DNA of 64,000 bases from Gari tellinella (GCA_922989275.2 OV277864.1:26671550-26735549), one strand, 5' to 3'; positions 1 through 12,544 are shown, counted from the stretch's first letter. Program-made: numbers and translations. Notes: generated by a model from the sequence alone, not told the origin.

Positions 1-122
1 GGGTCTTCACTGTTTGTCAGTAATGCCAAAATTGACAAAAACAACTCTCAAAAGCCAGAAATGGACTAGACAAAAATCGAAACTGGAATTGTCCATTTAA
101 AGTTTCAGGGAGGAAAGAGTTA
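1..122 (+). repeat. Right half of a 'GATCAGA' hairpin MITE (family B)
   Basis: Matches the right part of the intact copy at 46450-46702 (ggtcttcactgtttgtca ... tttcagggaggaaagagtta). Cut by the window edge. Confidence 0.7.
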
Positions 123-770
123 AAACTACTATCTGCTAGCAATGATATATATACATTACTGTATAAATTGAAACTATTTTCTCCAGTGAAGGACTAAACT
201 AAAAGCGTTGAAAGTTGATGTGTGATCAAAATCAGAGTGACATTTTGGAGTCTGGTCAGATGCTGAGTTACTCAAACGTTTTACACAGGACACAATTGTG
301 TTAGTACAATAACATTTATTGGGAAACAATAATATCTTCCCAAATGTTGCAAAGGACTGAGTTTTGTTGAATGCAAGACAAAACAAATGAAGAAAGCTCT
401 TATGGGAGTTTTTCTTTTCTGCATTACTTTTGTCCTGCATAAGGCAGCCATCTTTAGGCAAGATGAAAGTAGAGCAAAAGCTTCAAGCTTTCGGCAGCCA
501 CTTGACATTAAAGGAACCCTAAAGAAATCCTAGATATGCGACATCAGCTGGATTTGCTCTGAATACTACGGAGGAAAGGTTTAATCCATTACTTCATAAA
601 TAAGCCTTTGTTCTATTCCTTCACTTAAGAAAATAGTTCCAATTCATACAGTTACGAATATGTACCATAATAAATATTTTCTATATCCTTAAGGCGCATT
701 CTGTTTAACTTTTAGCCTGCTTTAAGGTGTCTTCAGTCTTCAATAGGTTAATACATAGAGAGTAATAAAT
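123..770 (+). repeat. Two fragments of hairpin MITE family A
   Basis: 123-217 is a right-half fragment and 576-751 a left-plus-core copy with aaggcgcattctg and cagtttaacc-type ends. The stretch between has no recognisable gene. Confidence 0.6.
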
Positions 771-905
771 TCCTTTGGATTGATATGAAAAATAGATCGC
801 GAGAATGGGTTGTAATATGGTTAAAAAACGAGTCGGCAGGACGAGTTTTTTAACCAGATAACAACCCATTCAAGTAATATATTTTTCATATCCATTTAAA
901 GGATT
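771..905. repeat. Foldback element
   Basis: Imperfect inverted repeat: ggatatgaaaaat-type ends and an internal pair around gttaaaaaacgagtcggcag and acgagttttttaacc. A hairpin of about 130 bp. Confidence 0.6.
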
Positions 906-1166
906 TGATAACTCTATTTATTATATACATTTTAATGACGTTTTTACAGAAAAACACACAAAATTAATTGTTTACGCAAGACATCACATAAAGTTATTGT
1001 GATGTGACATCACAAAAATGATATCGTTACTGCAAAAGTGTTATCACCACTAGTAATGATATCAACCGTGACGCATATGAAATTTATCTAACTGAGAAAT
1101 CTCTATTAATCATTGATAGGTATATAATAAAAGTTTGTAATAGTTTTTTGTAATAGATAGTTTTAC

Positions 1167-1300
1167 CTTAAGTCCATTGATGAAGTACATTATGGCAATT
1201 AGTCTCACAAGCAGACCCCTGAACATGGTTGGGTTTTCAAACATCACATAATCTCCTCGCCAATGACTCTCTTGCTCTGCCTTCTTACCAAAGATCCAGC
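1167..1300 (-). CDS. PIGO: PIGO coding exon 10
   Basis: Last PIGO exon in the window. Reads GWIFGKKAEQESHWRGDYVM then the NPTMFRGLLVRLI segment and ends NGLK, where human has LLQLGLK. Donor AAG|gtaaaa at phase 0 shows one further exon should exist beyond the left edge; I saw no match to it in 1-1166. Confidence 0.88.
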
Positions 1301-4300
1301 CTAAGAATAAACCATGTTAACAGTTTGTATAGTTACAGTTACTAGAGGTAAAATAGTTCTAGATCAGTACATAGAGGATAATCAATTTACCATAAATATT
1401 AAATCGTAACAAAAACATGAAACATGAAACCGTGAGAATACTTTTTGTGCATTTGTAAACAAATTGCATGTACACACAATGTTCAAAGTGAAGAGCCTAT
1501 CTCAATATGGTTACAAACACTTGTCAACACCATTCTCTTGTGCATCAAAGGGTTTGTTGTTGCTGGATCACTCGGTTTGCAAGATACAAATTGTTGCAGA
1601 CAACTGCCAGACCGGAGTTGCCTAACCCTTGATTCTCCTAGGATCCAGGTCTCGAGACGAGACTTCTCGGAAGGGAGAGTTATATACCATATGTGGTACA
1701 TTGGTATATGCAAATGAGGCTTCCCAAATCGTTATATGTTAGGAAGTAAGTAGAGGCACAAAAATCTCTTGATGTGAGCTTAAGCTTTGCATGGAAAGGG
1801 TTTGTTGTCGTTGGGTCAGTCGGTTTGCATGTTGCACTATAAGCTTGTCAATTCATCGAGTAAGTGGTTTCATAACATAGGTTTTACTGTAGAATTGTTG
1901 TTGAGAAAACTGAAAAACTCTGATAAGAAAATAGACTATATAAGTCTCCCATCTTACCTGTCAAAAAGCCTTTAGTGCAAGGCCAAAGAATGAGCAATGA
2001 TGAAGTAAGGGTGAAAAACAATTCTGAGGCAAACATGTTGGCATGAATCAATGCTCCTGGAATTATCTTGTTTTCCCAATCTCCTTGGAAACCTGAAATT
2101 CATAAAACAAACAATCAGTACTTCACCTGGGGCCCGTTTTACTAAACTACTTACGCAAAATTTTTGCGTAGGTCAAAATCGTTTCACTCTTATTTTTCGA
2201 TCATAAATGTTTGCAACAGCCAAAAGCTAAAAGCGTGTCCTCTGATCTAGCTATTTGCTGATTGTAGCAAGTGATAATAAAAAAAATAAAATAAAATTTT
2301 AAATTTTGACTTGCCCCTGTAAATCAAGACAAATACGATGAGCTAAATTGGCATACTAAAGATGGCCTAAGTAGCGGTAGAAAACTTCAAATAGTAAGTA
2401 TTAATATTTAGTTTTGAGAACTGAAGAAAATATTATTGTAAAAGATAAGGCATGTTTCCTGCATATTAGAGAAATGGGAATAAGTTTAAATTTGTTGGAG
2501 AGAAACACCGTATTTATTGGCATGAGTATTTTTGACTGCATTGCTTTTTTCTAGAATAACCCTTTCCCCAATAGCTTTCAAGCTTTTACGACATTATTGC
2601 GTACAGCAGACCAGAAGTAATACAGAAAGCTCCTTAAGCTCCCATTCATCTAACTCTTTGCATGTTAGCGGGGGATGTATGTGAAGAGTACAAAGGTCAT
2701 CCGTATCGAGTGTACTGTAATCTACTCAAGCTAAAAAGTATTGGAAATTCTTGTTTTCAGGCTAAAAATATCATGTTGTTATATTGAATTGATTTATATA
2801 GCAAAAATGTTGTTTGGTTCTCTGATTTTTTATGTCATTGTCGGAATCTGAATTTTGTGTTTTATCGGTATCAAACAATGTTGTGCTGGTTTATCTCAGA
2901 ATTTCTGTCAATCAATGAGAATTCTGTTGTGAAAGATATCAGTGTAATGCTTCAGTTGTAGTTTAAAATACAAGTTTTACAGTGGAGAAGATGTTATTCT
3001 TTCCAAATAACGATGTTGACACTAAAACTATTATTTCTCATGCAAACTGTTTGGAGCCAGACCAGATGTCAGACAACCTGGCTTCTGATCAGGCTCCAAA
3101 CTGTTCGCCACTCAGATTAGAGTACATTGTCAGAAGTTTAAAAAAAGTTGTTATTTTTAATTACATTGTGTTTGTATTATGTTTACATTTAAATGGGTAA
3201 GAATAATGTCTTCTCCACTGTACCTCTCTTGTGCAACTAGCCATTTACTCTTTGCATGATGGGTAATTTTTGTCGTCTGCAACACTTGTTGTCTGCTATT
3301 TTTCTTTAAATAGAAGTTTCTAAATTTCTTTTAGTTTAAACATATTTTTTATTTCAAACATAGTACATATTTTATAATCATACATAAATATACTTTAGGA
3401 TGAGAACGAAAGCAATGTTTGCTTATTAAGTTCTTCTCCTGTGTTGTTGTATCGAGTCCTGACGGTATTAAACAATCTGTTCTCTAGAGATATCAATGCT
3501 TCTTTAATTAGAGGTTGCTTAATACAAGATTGAAAGGCGATAACAGGCATTATAAAAGACATAGGAAATTGTGTTAAATATTATTCATTCAATGCTTAAA
3601 AAGAAAACCATACCTATAAATGCTGTTTCAAATCGAATGGACGGAATAGTTGCATGATGACCCGTGGCATAGAAAAAATTAGTTGTCATGGTGATAAGGG
3701 TGACTACTCCCAACAACAGCATATCTGCAAAACAGAAATTTAAAGTTAAATAACACTACTTTTTTACAGTTGCTATAGCAACCAGAGCTCCGCATGGTAT
3801 GGAACTGTTAGTGCATTTGATGAGGAACTACTGAAGAAACATACCATTTGAAAAACAAAATATTATATTTTAAGATAATCTGAAGTATTCCTTTTATATG
3901 TGACAGCTAGATATCTTTTTTCCATATAAATGATCTTAGTCACATTTGTTATCATAGTTCTAGAAATAATGAAATCCAAATTGATCCAAAACAAGGCAAG
4001 CGAGAGAACTGCTACTAATAATACCCTTGTACCACCACATAATACATACCACTATCTCTGCAAGCTCTTACGGCAATAGAGAACAGCTCCAGAAACAAGG
4101 CAAAGGAGAGAACTGCTACTAATAAACTTGGTGCTATGCCATCTCCAAGGAGTAGTGATAGTAGCACAATGGACACAAGGCCTGGAACAAAATACACAGA
4201 AATGATAGTTTAAAAATGCATGTCACACAACAGTGACAACACATGTTCTTAAAATACTAAATTCTTATTTAACCCTTTAACCCATAGCCTATACTAGTAT

Positions 4301-7300
4301 TGAAGACATTCAGCAGGTTGAATGTAAAGGAGAATGTGCTTTAAGCTAACATCTGCTAGATATAGGAAATATTTCTTTTGGTGCATATCCATAAGTCCAG
4401 GGCTCCAGATAAGAGGGGGTAAACTGAACAAATTCAACATTTTCTCACTTATTTCAGCACAAAATCCTATGGTGTGACTACTCATTAGAAATACCCCCCT
4501 TATCTGGAGCCCTGTCCATAACAGTATTAGGTGGAACTATTTTCCTCAGAGGAGGAGTCAATTAAAGGCACATTTATGGGGCAATGGATTTAAATTAGGG
4601 ATGTTAATGTCAAACATATTAAGGACTAGAAAACTTTAAGTGCCTGTAAGGAACAAAAACAGTGAATCAAGGTTCCAGGTAAGAGTGAGGTAACTAAAGA
4701 TTTCAAACATTATTCTTTAAATCTCCTCAAAACCCTATATTGAGACTATTCATTGGAATCATCTCAGAGAGACGATTCTAATGATCAGTCTCTTCATAGG
4801 GTCTGGTTCAGCAAAAAGTCAGTTAGTATTTTCATCTGGAGCCCTGGCATGAAAAACTATTTCTCACCATGATGACAACACATAAATCAACACATTTTTT
4901 TCAGTCATCACTGCAACATTGTTTTCAAAGCCGTGTCTTACCGATATATATTGCTGAAGCACTGTATACAGTGGCAAGGCCATAGACAACTGGTGGGGTC
5001 TCATCTGTACTGTCATCCTTTGAAGAATCCTCCCAGCTATCCTATTCATAAGAAAAACATGCTTTTACTTCAACTCAATAGAAAAGTTGACATTCAAGTC
5101 AAGCAAAACAACTTTACCCTTTACTTTGTAAATATGCATTTTAAAAGCATTTAATTTATTCTTTCGCTGAAAAAAATAGTTCCAATTTACACAGTCATGA
5201 TTTTTTTTTATCATAAGTAACATTTTCTATATTCTAGCAAATGGTAGCTTAAAGCAGGCTAATGTAAAGCAGAATGTACATTAAGGTGCATTCTGCTTTA
5301 CTTTAAACCTGCTTTAAGTGGTCACCTATCTTCAATGCTATGGGGTAAAGGGTTAAACTCTTGTATGTTGGCACGTAAAATATAGTCTCATTTTGGGTTT
5401 TCATTAATGCAGTTAATAAATCAGATAACTCAATGAGCCTCCTCTTTTACTTTCATCATGCTAAAGCTAACTCTTTGTTTACTTTCAAAACCCTTAAAGG
5501 AGTCATCTACTTAAAATCTGAGCCATCACCAAAGTTTACTGAATGCCCAAAATACAACCACATAACATTTCAAGCAGGAACATCTTTATCTATAATTTTG
5601 ATATCATTGATTAATTTTATAGATTTTTTTTAACACATTCAACTCTAGTGATGAGTGTACTCGTCCTTTACAAATAAAGTACCTGTATGGAATATACTTG
5701 GCCTATGCAAACCGTGTAGACCCTGAGCAAATGGGACCTCTTGATGGAGTTTGTGCAAAATTCAATAGTAAGTTGTAAACAATGGACCAAAACTTATTGG
5801 ACACTGGAATTTGTCAATTAAGATACTCAGGGCTAAATGAGAAATTGAGTTAAAATACTTACATGTAATAAGAAGTTTTACTACTCTCAGGCAACTTCTT
5901 TTAAGCCTTCTGCACTCATTTTATCCTGCATTAATCAGCCACCTGTCTATTAAGATTTCCAAATTGAAAACAAAGCGCTATATGTGACTTTCCCTCAACA
6001 GATGTTTACCTGTGAAATACTTACTTTGACATGGTTATAAACACGTCTCATAACATCCTTACTGCTGCCTGTGTTAGGTATTGACAGTTGGCTGGCCTCC
6101 TTGGGTACCACAAACATGGTTAGTGGACTGACAATCACTGCCAGTATGGACACACCCACTAGGACATACACACACTGGGGCAGAATCACCTGCTGCCAGG
6201 CTGGTATAGCATTCAGCATCATCTCAGGAAGACCCTGTCAACAAGATTAGAATTCTGAGGAATTAGATGACAAAAAAGCAAAAAGCATCACCATGGGTTT
6301 GTAACGAAAAAGTAAAAAGTAAAGTACCACTTAAAGTCTACTTTCAGTCCGATTGTACATTTACCCCCTGATCATTGAGCCATCTTGCCTACAATATTGA
6401 GCACTGCTAACATATGGCGCTAAAGCAGCCGCAGTACCGGCTCAGACCCTTCACAGGTACCCATTTTAACCCCTGGGTGGAGAGGAGCAATTCGCGGTAC
6501 ATGTCTTGCTCAAGAACATTCCTGTACATCATCGTAGATTCGGAAAAAATCCCCTAGTCAGACTGCTGGTCCGGCGGGGGATCGATCTCACAACCCCTGG
6601 TACCGTAGTCCAACAGTGTTACCACTGGACTACTACCGCCGGTAGTAGTATACAAAAATAAAGCCCTAACACCTGAGCTCTATATGTTTAAAATTAAAAT
6701 AATGTCTTCGTAGATCACTAGATGGTAAAACAATACCTTAATCACCCTTTCGCTTATTTATCACTGTGTCAGCAAATCTGGGGCCCATCTTAAGAATGTC
6801 ATATAACTAGTATTGTCATCAGTCAAACTTTAAAATACATATAATTTCTTATTTCTCCATCTAATCCTGTCTTGTGATACTAGTATCTCTTTGAAATCGT
6901 CTTGAAAAGACGATTCAAAAGAGATGTCATGAGACAGGGTTAGATAGAGAAATAAATGATAATTGAGAATTTTAGTATTTGACTTACGACACTATTTGTT
7001 GTACAAAGTTTAATAAGATGAACCCCTCATACTATCAAATTTCTTTGAACAGCCTCTTTTTAACCTTTTCCTTCACAAGAGCACCTTTACCCTTTCCCAC
7101 ATAGCATATCTCTAGTATTGAATATGTGTCCACTTAAAGCAGGTTGAAAGTAAAGCAGAATGCACCTTAAGCGCATTCTGCTTTACTTTCAGCCTGCTTT
7201 AAGCTATCATCTACTAGAATATAGAAAATATTTCGTATGATACATGTATATTTATTACTGTATAAATTGGAACTATTTTCTTCAGTGAAGGAATAAACTT

Positions 7301-10300
7301 AATGCGCTAAAAGGCGCTTCTATGGGGGAAAGGGTTAAAGCAGTTCAACCTACTCCTCCACAGAAGTGCTGAATTTGAATGTTCATTCATAGTATGAAAA
7401 TGAAGAGGCAGCTTTAAGCAGTCTCTTGTCTGAAACATATTTATATAGAGATGATTTGAACCACTGGCTATGAAGGAAATGAGTAAAGAAGCATAAATCT
7501 CTTTACAGAAATGAAGTTTCTGCTTTTCTTTAACCCATTACTCCATATATGCACCTTTTTACATATTGATTTCATTCCTCCACTGAATAAAATAGCTCCA
7601 CTTTATACAGTTATAAATATCAACCATAAGAAATAGTTAAATTTTATATCCTTGCAGATGATAACATAAAGCAGACTGAAAGTAAAGCAGAATACACTTT
7701 AAACACATTTCCTATTTAAAGCAGACTGTGCTAAACGCACATTCTGTTATACTTTCAACAGCTTTAAGTGGTCACCTGCCTTCAAAAACACATACAGGCT
7801 AAGGATTATTAGGTTATGTGAGTATGATAAGAAAAATTATGAGTTTATTCCTACCTGTAATGACCAGTGCAGTACTGTGCAGACAGCCGCGGTGGGCAAT
7901 AGATATCTAGCACACAACACAGTCAGGCTAGCTCCATTCAAGTTGCCATAGTGCTTCATCCATTTACGTGGTAAATACACCGCCAAAAACAAACAGGCCA
8001 CAGAGAAGAAATATCTCACATTTCTACTGCCTTCCACTGTGTGTCCTATGCTTGATAACGGCTCTTGGAAGAATGATGTTGTACAGTTTACCTGTTCTTC
8101 CCGACAAGCTCTAAAGTTTGAGGAGTATCGAACACACATATTACAAGCCAGAGTTAAACAAACTACCAGCACCACAGGCTGAGATATGTATTTCATAAAG
8201 TCATAACTTCTACTAGATTTGGATTTTACTTTGAAGTGTTCTTTGGTAGATTTGCCATTACTAAGAAGTGACCGTACAGTCTTAAAGCACAAAACCCAGA
8301 GAAGACTCTGTGAACAAAATAGTGAGATATTGTCTTCATATACCACAAAACTATTAGAAAAATAACAACACATTGAGATGAATATGCTTACAATTGATGC
8401 ACAAGTTTCTACTGTCATTTTCTCCCTCCAAAATGAAGATTTCTTTGCTGGTTTCTGGTTCTCAGCTTCTCTACTCTTTCTCACAATTTGAATAATGATA
8501 CCAATGGTGACAAAATCAAATACTCCTAAGATATATGCCATTAAATTAACAGCACTGCCTTCCAAAAACAACAGCTGAATGACACAGTATATCAAAAACA
8601 CAGCAGAGGTTACTAACACAATCAGCATCATACCCATGCCTTTATCCTCGGCTATAGTATTCTGAACACACAGTATGTATATATTAACAAGAAGTGTCAC
8701 AGAAAAAGCAAGAATTCCTAGGAAAATTGAAACCATATCAAATCTAGCCCATATTCCCTGACAGATCTCCTTCACTTCATCTATAAAACGAGTATACTGT
8801 TTTTCTATTACGTGTAACCTTTCATGCGTGTTCTCTGCAAAATTATACAAGTAGAGCTCTGTGATAAGATCCTGTAACTGGGACTCTGTCTCTGTTAGGT
8901 ATTGTTGAAGTCGTTCCATCTTGTAGGCTGGCAGGTCAGGAGACAATTCAGCATACTGGAGCATATACTCACTCACTTGTTTTGCGTTAAGTCTTAGGGC
9001 CTCCACAGTATGGTATACCTATGGATAGCGATTGAAACAGTTTTGCTAAGACATTACTTATCTAAAAGGATGTGCAATAATGCATATAAAGAATAGCCAA
9101 GGTTAAGGTTTTTGGTTAAAGTTTGATTAAATAGGTCAAAGGCAAAGGTCATATGGTCAAAAACATTGGTATGGTTTTGACACAAGAAATGTACATTCCA
9201 AATATGAAAGCCCTAGGCCTACTTGTTCAAACTTTATAAACATTTAAAGATTTTTACAAAAGTAGGTTAAAGGTCAAGATCACAAGGTCAAAAAGGTTTG
9301 TATGGTTGAAAAGGTCTTGCACAGGGAAAACACATGCCAAGTATAAAAGGCCCTGTGCAAAAATACAAGAGTTAGACCAAGGTTTTTGGTTAAAGTTTGA
9401 TTAAAAAGGTCAAGGTCAAGGTTGCATGGTCATAAACGCTGATACGGTTAGAAAGGTCTTGACACAAGAAATAAACATACCAAATATGAAAGCCCTAGGC
9501 TGACTGGCTCAAATGTTATAGACATTTAAAGATTTTTACAAAAGTAAGTCAAAGGTCAAGGTCAAAAAGATTTGTATGGTTGGAAAGGTCTTGAGACAGG
9601 AAAGACACATGCCATGTACAAAAGGCTCATGTGCAATAATGCAAGAGTTTTAGCCAAGGTTAAGGTTTGTGACACAGACTGTCAGACGAACAGGGCAAAA
9701 ACTATATGCCCCCGAATAATAGATTCTGGGGGCATAATTCTTTTTTTCTTTTTTTTTTTTAAGCAGAATATATGACAAAGCATGAGAGTAAATGTTTACT
9801 TTCTAAAGGTGGAAATCTCAATCAAAACAAGCAACCCAAGAGATATGAGTGTTCATTCATTCTCCACAGCACCAATTAGTCCATTACCTGGTAAATATAC
9901 ATAAATGTACTTACCTCTTTGATATGTGAGTCTTTGGACCAACTACAATAACTGAACAAGTCAGTGATAATACTGCCTAAGTTGGAGAAGGGGATTGGTA
10001 AACCCAATAGAAGAGAGATGGTAGGCACTATGTCAATCTGTGATACTGTCTTGTAACTTCCCTGAAAGTAAATTTAAATCAAGATGTGCTTTGTAGTGAA
10101 AAAAAACGTTGTTGTCTGTAAATGTTAGTGGTAAATATGAGATGGTCCACTCATAAATTAAAGTTGCATTCTGTATGTATGGGTTTGATGCTACAATTAT
10201 TCTGCAATATATATAGTTCAAAAGTTTGTGTCAGATACATAATTCAGTCTATCTGATTGTAGTTATCGATAAGTGACCTAAATCCTGATCTGTCTGTCAT

Positions 10301-12544
10301 AACAAAACAATGCATTGTGTAGAAAAGCTTCAGAAGTGGAATGCCGGTAGACAATATGAGATATGAGGTGGGTCAAATAAAGTAGAAAAGCTTTGATCAA
10401 ACACTTCAAACACTAAGTATGATACATGTGCAAATGAGTATGAACTGGCAGGTTTATAGTCTGAACATAACAATTGGTGAAGGACTTTTAAATGAGAATA
10501 AAATTAAGTACATACATGTAACATGTAAAACTTGTTTAAAAAAACAAACAAACAAAACTGGGAAGATGCTAAATCAAGGGGTGAAGCTGTCTACTTTACT
10601 GTCACCCTTTCCTCCACAGCAATCAATGCAAATCACCTTAATTAAACTTTGCTGAAGGCAGGTTGTTGCTTAACCCATTTCCCCATAAATATGCCTTTTA
10701 ACTCCATTGATTAATTCTTCCACTAAAGAAAATAGTTCTACTTTATATAGTTATGAATATGTATCATAAGAACTAATTTCTATATTCTAGCAGGTGATAG
10801 CTTAAAGCGGACTGAAAGTAAAGCAGAATGTGGTTCAAGGGGGATTCTGCTTTAGTTTCAAACTGCTTTAACTTTAAGTGGTCACCTATCTTCAAACAAG
10901 AAACAGGCTATGAGGTTAATGGTTAAAGCAAGTTGAAAGTAATGAGGAAAGCCCCTTTAGGAGCTTTTTGCTTTACTTTACTTTCAGATTGCTATAAGCT
11001 GCCATCTGTATTCCATAAATTAATATAATTATTTTGCACTTGTGTGCAAAAGTAGCTACAGGTGCTCAAATGCTCTTCTGCTGAAGAAATGGTTAAGTCT
11101 GCTTTAAAGTTTAAGAGGTCACTTGTAAGGAAGTATATTTCGCCATCAAATTGGATAAATAAAAAGGAGGAGGGGGTCCCATTATTCTCACCTCCTTTGT
11201 TTCAGAGGAGCTTATCTGTGTTGGACTGTACACAAATAGTCCAGCATTAAGTTCATCTTGACTGTCACCACCATGGTCCCCTGTAGCTGTCATACCATGG
11301 TCACCAAACACAAAGAGAACTGTTTTGTCATCCATCATGCCTGTCACATTTCTAAAAAAAATGACACAAATGCTGTCAATAACTATAAATCAGTTAAACC
11401 CATTGAAAACCTAGTGACAGCTTTATGCATTTACAAAGCATACCTATGAAAAGTGTCTTTAATAATGCAAACCATGATGCGGACCCAGATCAGAGGGCTT
11501 CTACAGAAACACTATGATCAGGATCTGAAATGTTTTTCATTTTGTAATATATAGCAAAAAAAACACTAAAAGTTTAAAAAAAAATTTTTTTTTTATTAAT
11601 TTATGATTTTAACAAATTATCGAAAAAACTTTAAAAAAAAAAAAGAGTTGAACTGTCTGTTTGAAGTTTGTTGGTGTTTTAACAATCATGTATCTATATT
11701 TACAATATGAGGAAAAGGAAGAAACGACTATTTATAAATCTTTTCTGGCTCATTTTACTTTCTGAATTTAATACCTTATGACTTGATCCATCTGTGCAAG
11801 TTTGTCTGCCATAGCAGGGTGATTTGGTCCATATCGATGACCACAGTGATCTACTCCAAGAAAATGTGCAATAGTTATATCCCAATCTGACTTCCCAAGC
11901 TCTCCATACAAATGTTCCAAAACACCATTGTCTACTGTATGTAGATCCTTCACATTGAATGAGGGAAATGGGTATGCTCGAAGGAACCTTCCTGGGAAAA
12001 GACTCATCCAGGTATCATCACCAAGAAAATTTATCTTCTTTCCATTTCTCACTGCTTGATCAATTATGTTATCTTCAGTTATCTCTGTACTGGCAAAGTT
12101 TGATCCAGCATCTACAAATGTTGGTAAACTCCCAGTGGTAAGGCCTTTCAAACGCTGCAATGTCGTTGTAGGAGGATCTGCCACAAATTTGTATAGTCTT
12201 GAATTTTTAGGTTTTCTGGCTATCAGATCATTAAGCGTCTTTAATTTGTTAATGTATGGCACATCTTTATCGTTTTCATCGTGATTGATCATAAAATCAA
12301 ACCTCAGAGCGTCGATTACTATAATAACTGCTTTATCAAAGCGTCTGTGTGACCAACAGCCGGACTTTCCGTGCCAATCTTCAACGTGATATTCTGCAAA
12401 ATCTACGTGGCAAGAACTATTTTTTTCAATCACATCCCTTTTAAGTAGAAAACCTTTAGTAAATATTAGACTTGCAATGACATACATTGCAAAAAGATAT
12501 GCAAACAAGCCAAATATCTTTAACCCGATATATCCCATTTTCAT
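1167..12544 (-). CDS. PIGO: PIGO, GPI ethanolamine phosphate transferase 3 (ten coding exons, 3' end outside window)
   Basis: ER multi-spanning enzyme that adds the ethanolamine phosphate to the third mannose of the GPI anchor, the group later joined to proteins. Joined coding exons (minus): 12544-11775, 11351-11192, 10061-9915, 9018-7855, 6234-6025, 5041-4942, 4181-4050, 3724-3614, 2092-1958, 1300-1167. They sum to 3063 nt with compatible phases, giving 1021 codons; human PIGO is 1089 aa, so about 60 C-terminal residues lie left of base 1. The N-terminal half is an alkaline-phosphatase-fold domain: VIDALRFDF (D78), DPPTTT (124-128, probable Thr nucleophile), GDDTW (175-179), GVDHCGH (230-236), GDHGM (273-277) and GDHGGDS (281-287). 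The remainder is hydrophobic with many membrane segments. I chose the ATG at 12544; a second in-frame ATG follows two codons later. Introns are full of short hairpin repeats. Assignment is firm; the exon 5 donor has an alternative 15 nt further on. Confidence 0.93.
1958..2092 (-). CDS. PIGO: PIGO coding exon 9
   Basis: Phase 1 in and out. Encodes IIPGALIHANMFASELFF then LLILWPC, aligned to the human LLVGANTFASHLLF and LLLLWPF. Acceptor aatttcag, donor ACA G|gtaaga. Confidence 0.92.
2130..2330 (+). repeat. Decayed family E MITE
   Basis: Left end ggggcccgttttactaaact followed by the same core as the intact copy at 30541-30780, but the right terminus has lost its inverted-repeat sequence. Confidence 0.65.
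2980..3220. mobile_element. mariner-like MITE with TA target duplication
   Basis: 241 bp with near-perfect terminal inverted repeats beginning CAGTGGAGAAGATGTTATTC, flanked by TA at both ends. The core is a hairpin built on gatgtcagacaacctggctt with TCTGATC. Confidence 0.75.
3614..3724 (-). CDS. PIGO: PIGO coding exon 8
   Basis: Phase 1 in and out. Contains NFFYATGHHATIPSIRFE, which matches the strongly conserved TFYSTGHQPVFPAIHW segment of human PIGO. Acceptor ttttgcag, donor ATA G|gtatgg. Confidence 0.92.
4050..4181 (-). CDS. PIGO: PIGO coding exon 7
   Basis: Phase 1 in and out, 132 nt. Encodes LVSIVLLSLLLGDG and FALFLELFSIAV, two hydrophobic spans. Acceptor tgttccag, donor AGT G|gtatgt. 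Part of this exon looks duplicated at 3990-4027 in the adjacent intron (agaactgctactaata, twice). Confidence 0.86.
4395..4515. mobile_element. Family C MITE (short copy)
   Basis: Terminal inverted repeats cagggctccagataag and cttatctggagccctg. This copy lacks the central hairpin present in the copy at 15813-16005. Confidence 0.7.
4942..5041 (-). CDS. PIGO: PIGO coding exon 6
   Basis: Reads DSWEDSSKDDSTDETPP then VVYGLATVYSASAIYIG, matching the human AAYQLGSVYSAAM segment. An acidic luminal or cytosolic loop is followed by a membrane span. Acceptor tgaatag, donor ATC G|gtaaga, phase 1. A longer open frame overlaps here on the same strand but does not fit the family. Confidence 0.88.
5137..5356. 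mobile_element. Family A MITE
   Basis: Copy ending ggggtaaagggttaa, with the aaagcaggct / agcctgcttt hairpin core. In a PIGO intron. Confidence 0.7.
6025..6234 (-). CDS. PIGO: PIGO coding exon 5
   Basis: 70 codons, acceptor ttgacag. Encodes two membrane spans separated by a short loop and ends RRVYNHVK. Donor AAA|gtaagt is chosen for its consensus; an in-frame alternative CAG|gtaaac at 6010 would add VSISQ. Confidence 0.85.
6408..6648 (-). repeat. tRNA-derived SINE
   Basis: On the minus strand the 5' part resembles a tRNA: A-box-like TAGTCCAGTGGTAACACTG and B-box-like GAGATCGATCCC. It is followed by a tail with TTCCGAATCTACGATG and AAATGGGTACCTG, as in widespread invertebrate SINEs. Inside a PIGO intron, same orientation as the gene. 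SINE superfamily not assigned. Confidence 0.65.
6779..7024. mobile_element. Family D MITE
   Basis: Decayed ggggccc-type ends with a central perfect stem gaatcgtctt / aagacgattc flanked by a second stem of gacatctctt type. Confidence 0.65.
7088..7337. mobile_element. Family A MITE
   Basis: Full-length copy with aaagcaggttgaaagtaaag and its complement, ending gggaaagggttaa. PIGO intron. Confidence 0.75.
7530..7814. mobile_element. Family A MITE with duplicated core
   Basis: Starts ttaacccattactcc; the core motif agcagactgaaagtaaagca is partly repeated (around 7672 and 7719), so the hairpin is imperfect. Confidence 0.65.
7855..9018 (-). CDS. PIGO: PIGO coding exon 4 (large membrane exon)
   Basis: 388 codons, phase 0 at both ends (acceptor atccatag, donor CAG|gtagga). 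Starts VYHTVEALRLNAKQVS, matching the human LHLNAQQVS region, then an amphipathic linker and a run of hydrophobic segments (for example residues around FLGILAFSVTLLVNIYIL). It contains KHYGNL near its end, matching RRYGNL in human. Confidence 0.92.
9050..9760. repeat. 'aaggtcaaggtca' direct repeats ending in ccccc hairpin
   Basis: Two diverged ~300-bp direct repeats (9090-9340 and 9390-9640) rich in aaggtcaaggtca, ending with a small ccccgaataa / ttctggggg hairpin. No coding exon seen; it lies in the PIGO intron between exons 3 and 4. Confidence 0.55.
9915..10061 (-). CDS. PIGO: PIGO coding exon 3
   Basis: Phase-0 exon of 49 codons, acceptor ctttcag, donor gtaagt. Encodes the family motif QIDIVPT then LLLGLPIPFSNLG, the end of the catalytic domain, equivalent to QVSLVPT and LLLGLPIPFGNIG in human. 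Confidence 0.92.
10670..10926. mobile_element. Family A MITE
   Basis: Full-length copy, cttaacccatttcccc to ggttaatggttaa. PIGO intron. Confidence 0.7.
11192..11351 (-). CDS. PIGO: PIGO coding exon 2
   Basis: Acceptor tttttttag|A completes R257. Encodes the second half of the metal site, GDHGM and GDHGGDS (D274, H275, H283), then LFVYSPT. Donor GAG|gtgaga, phase 0. Confidence 0.92.
11775..12544 (-). CDS. PIGO: PIGO coding exon 1
   Basis: Codes residues 1-256 plus two bases of R257. Residues 8-34 are a hydrophobic signal anchor. It carries most of the metal and catalytic motifs of the phosphatase-like domain: D78, the T126-T128 cluster, GDDTW, and GVDHCGH. The sequence closely follows human PIGO, for example TTGSLPTF and DAGSNFAS. 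The donor reads AG|gtatta. Confidence 0.93.

Noticed and set aside
174..508. Two overlapping frames near the left edge
   Set aside because: They run through MITE fragments. I checked whether they could be the missing last PIGO exon; they do not match its expected sequence.
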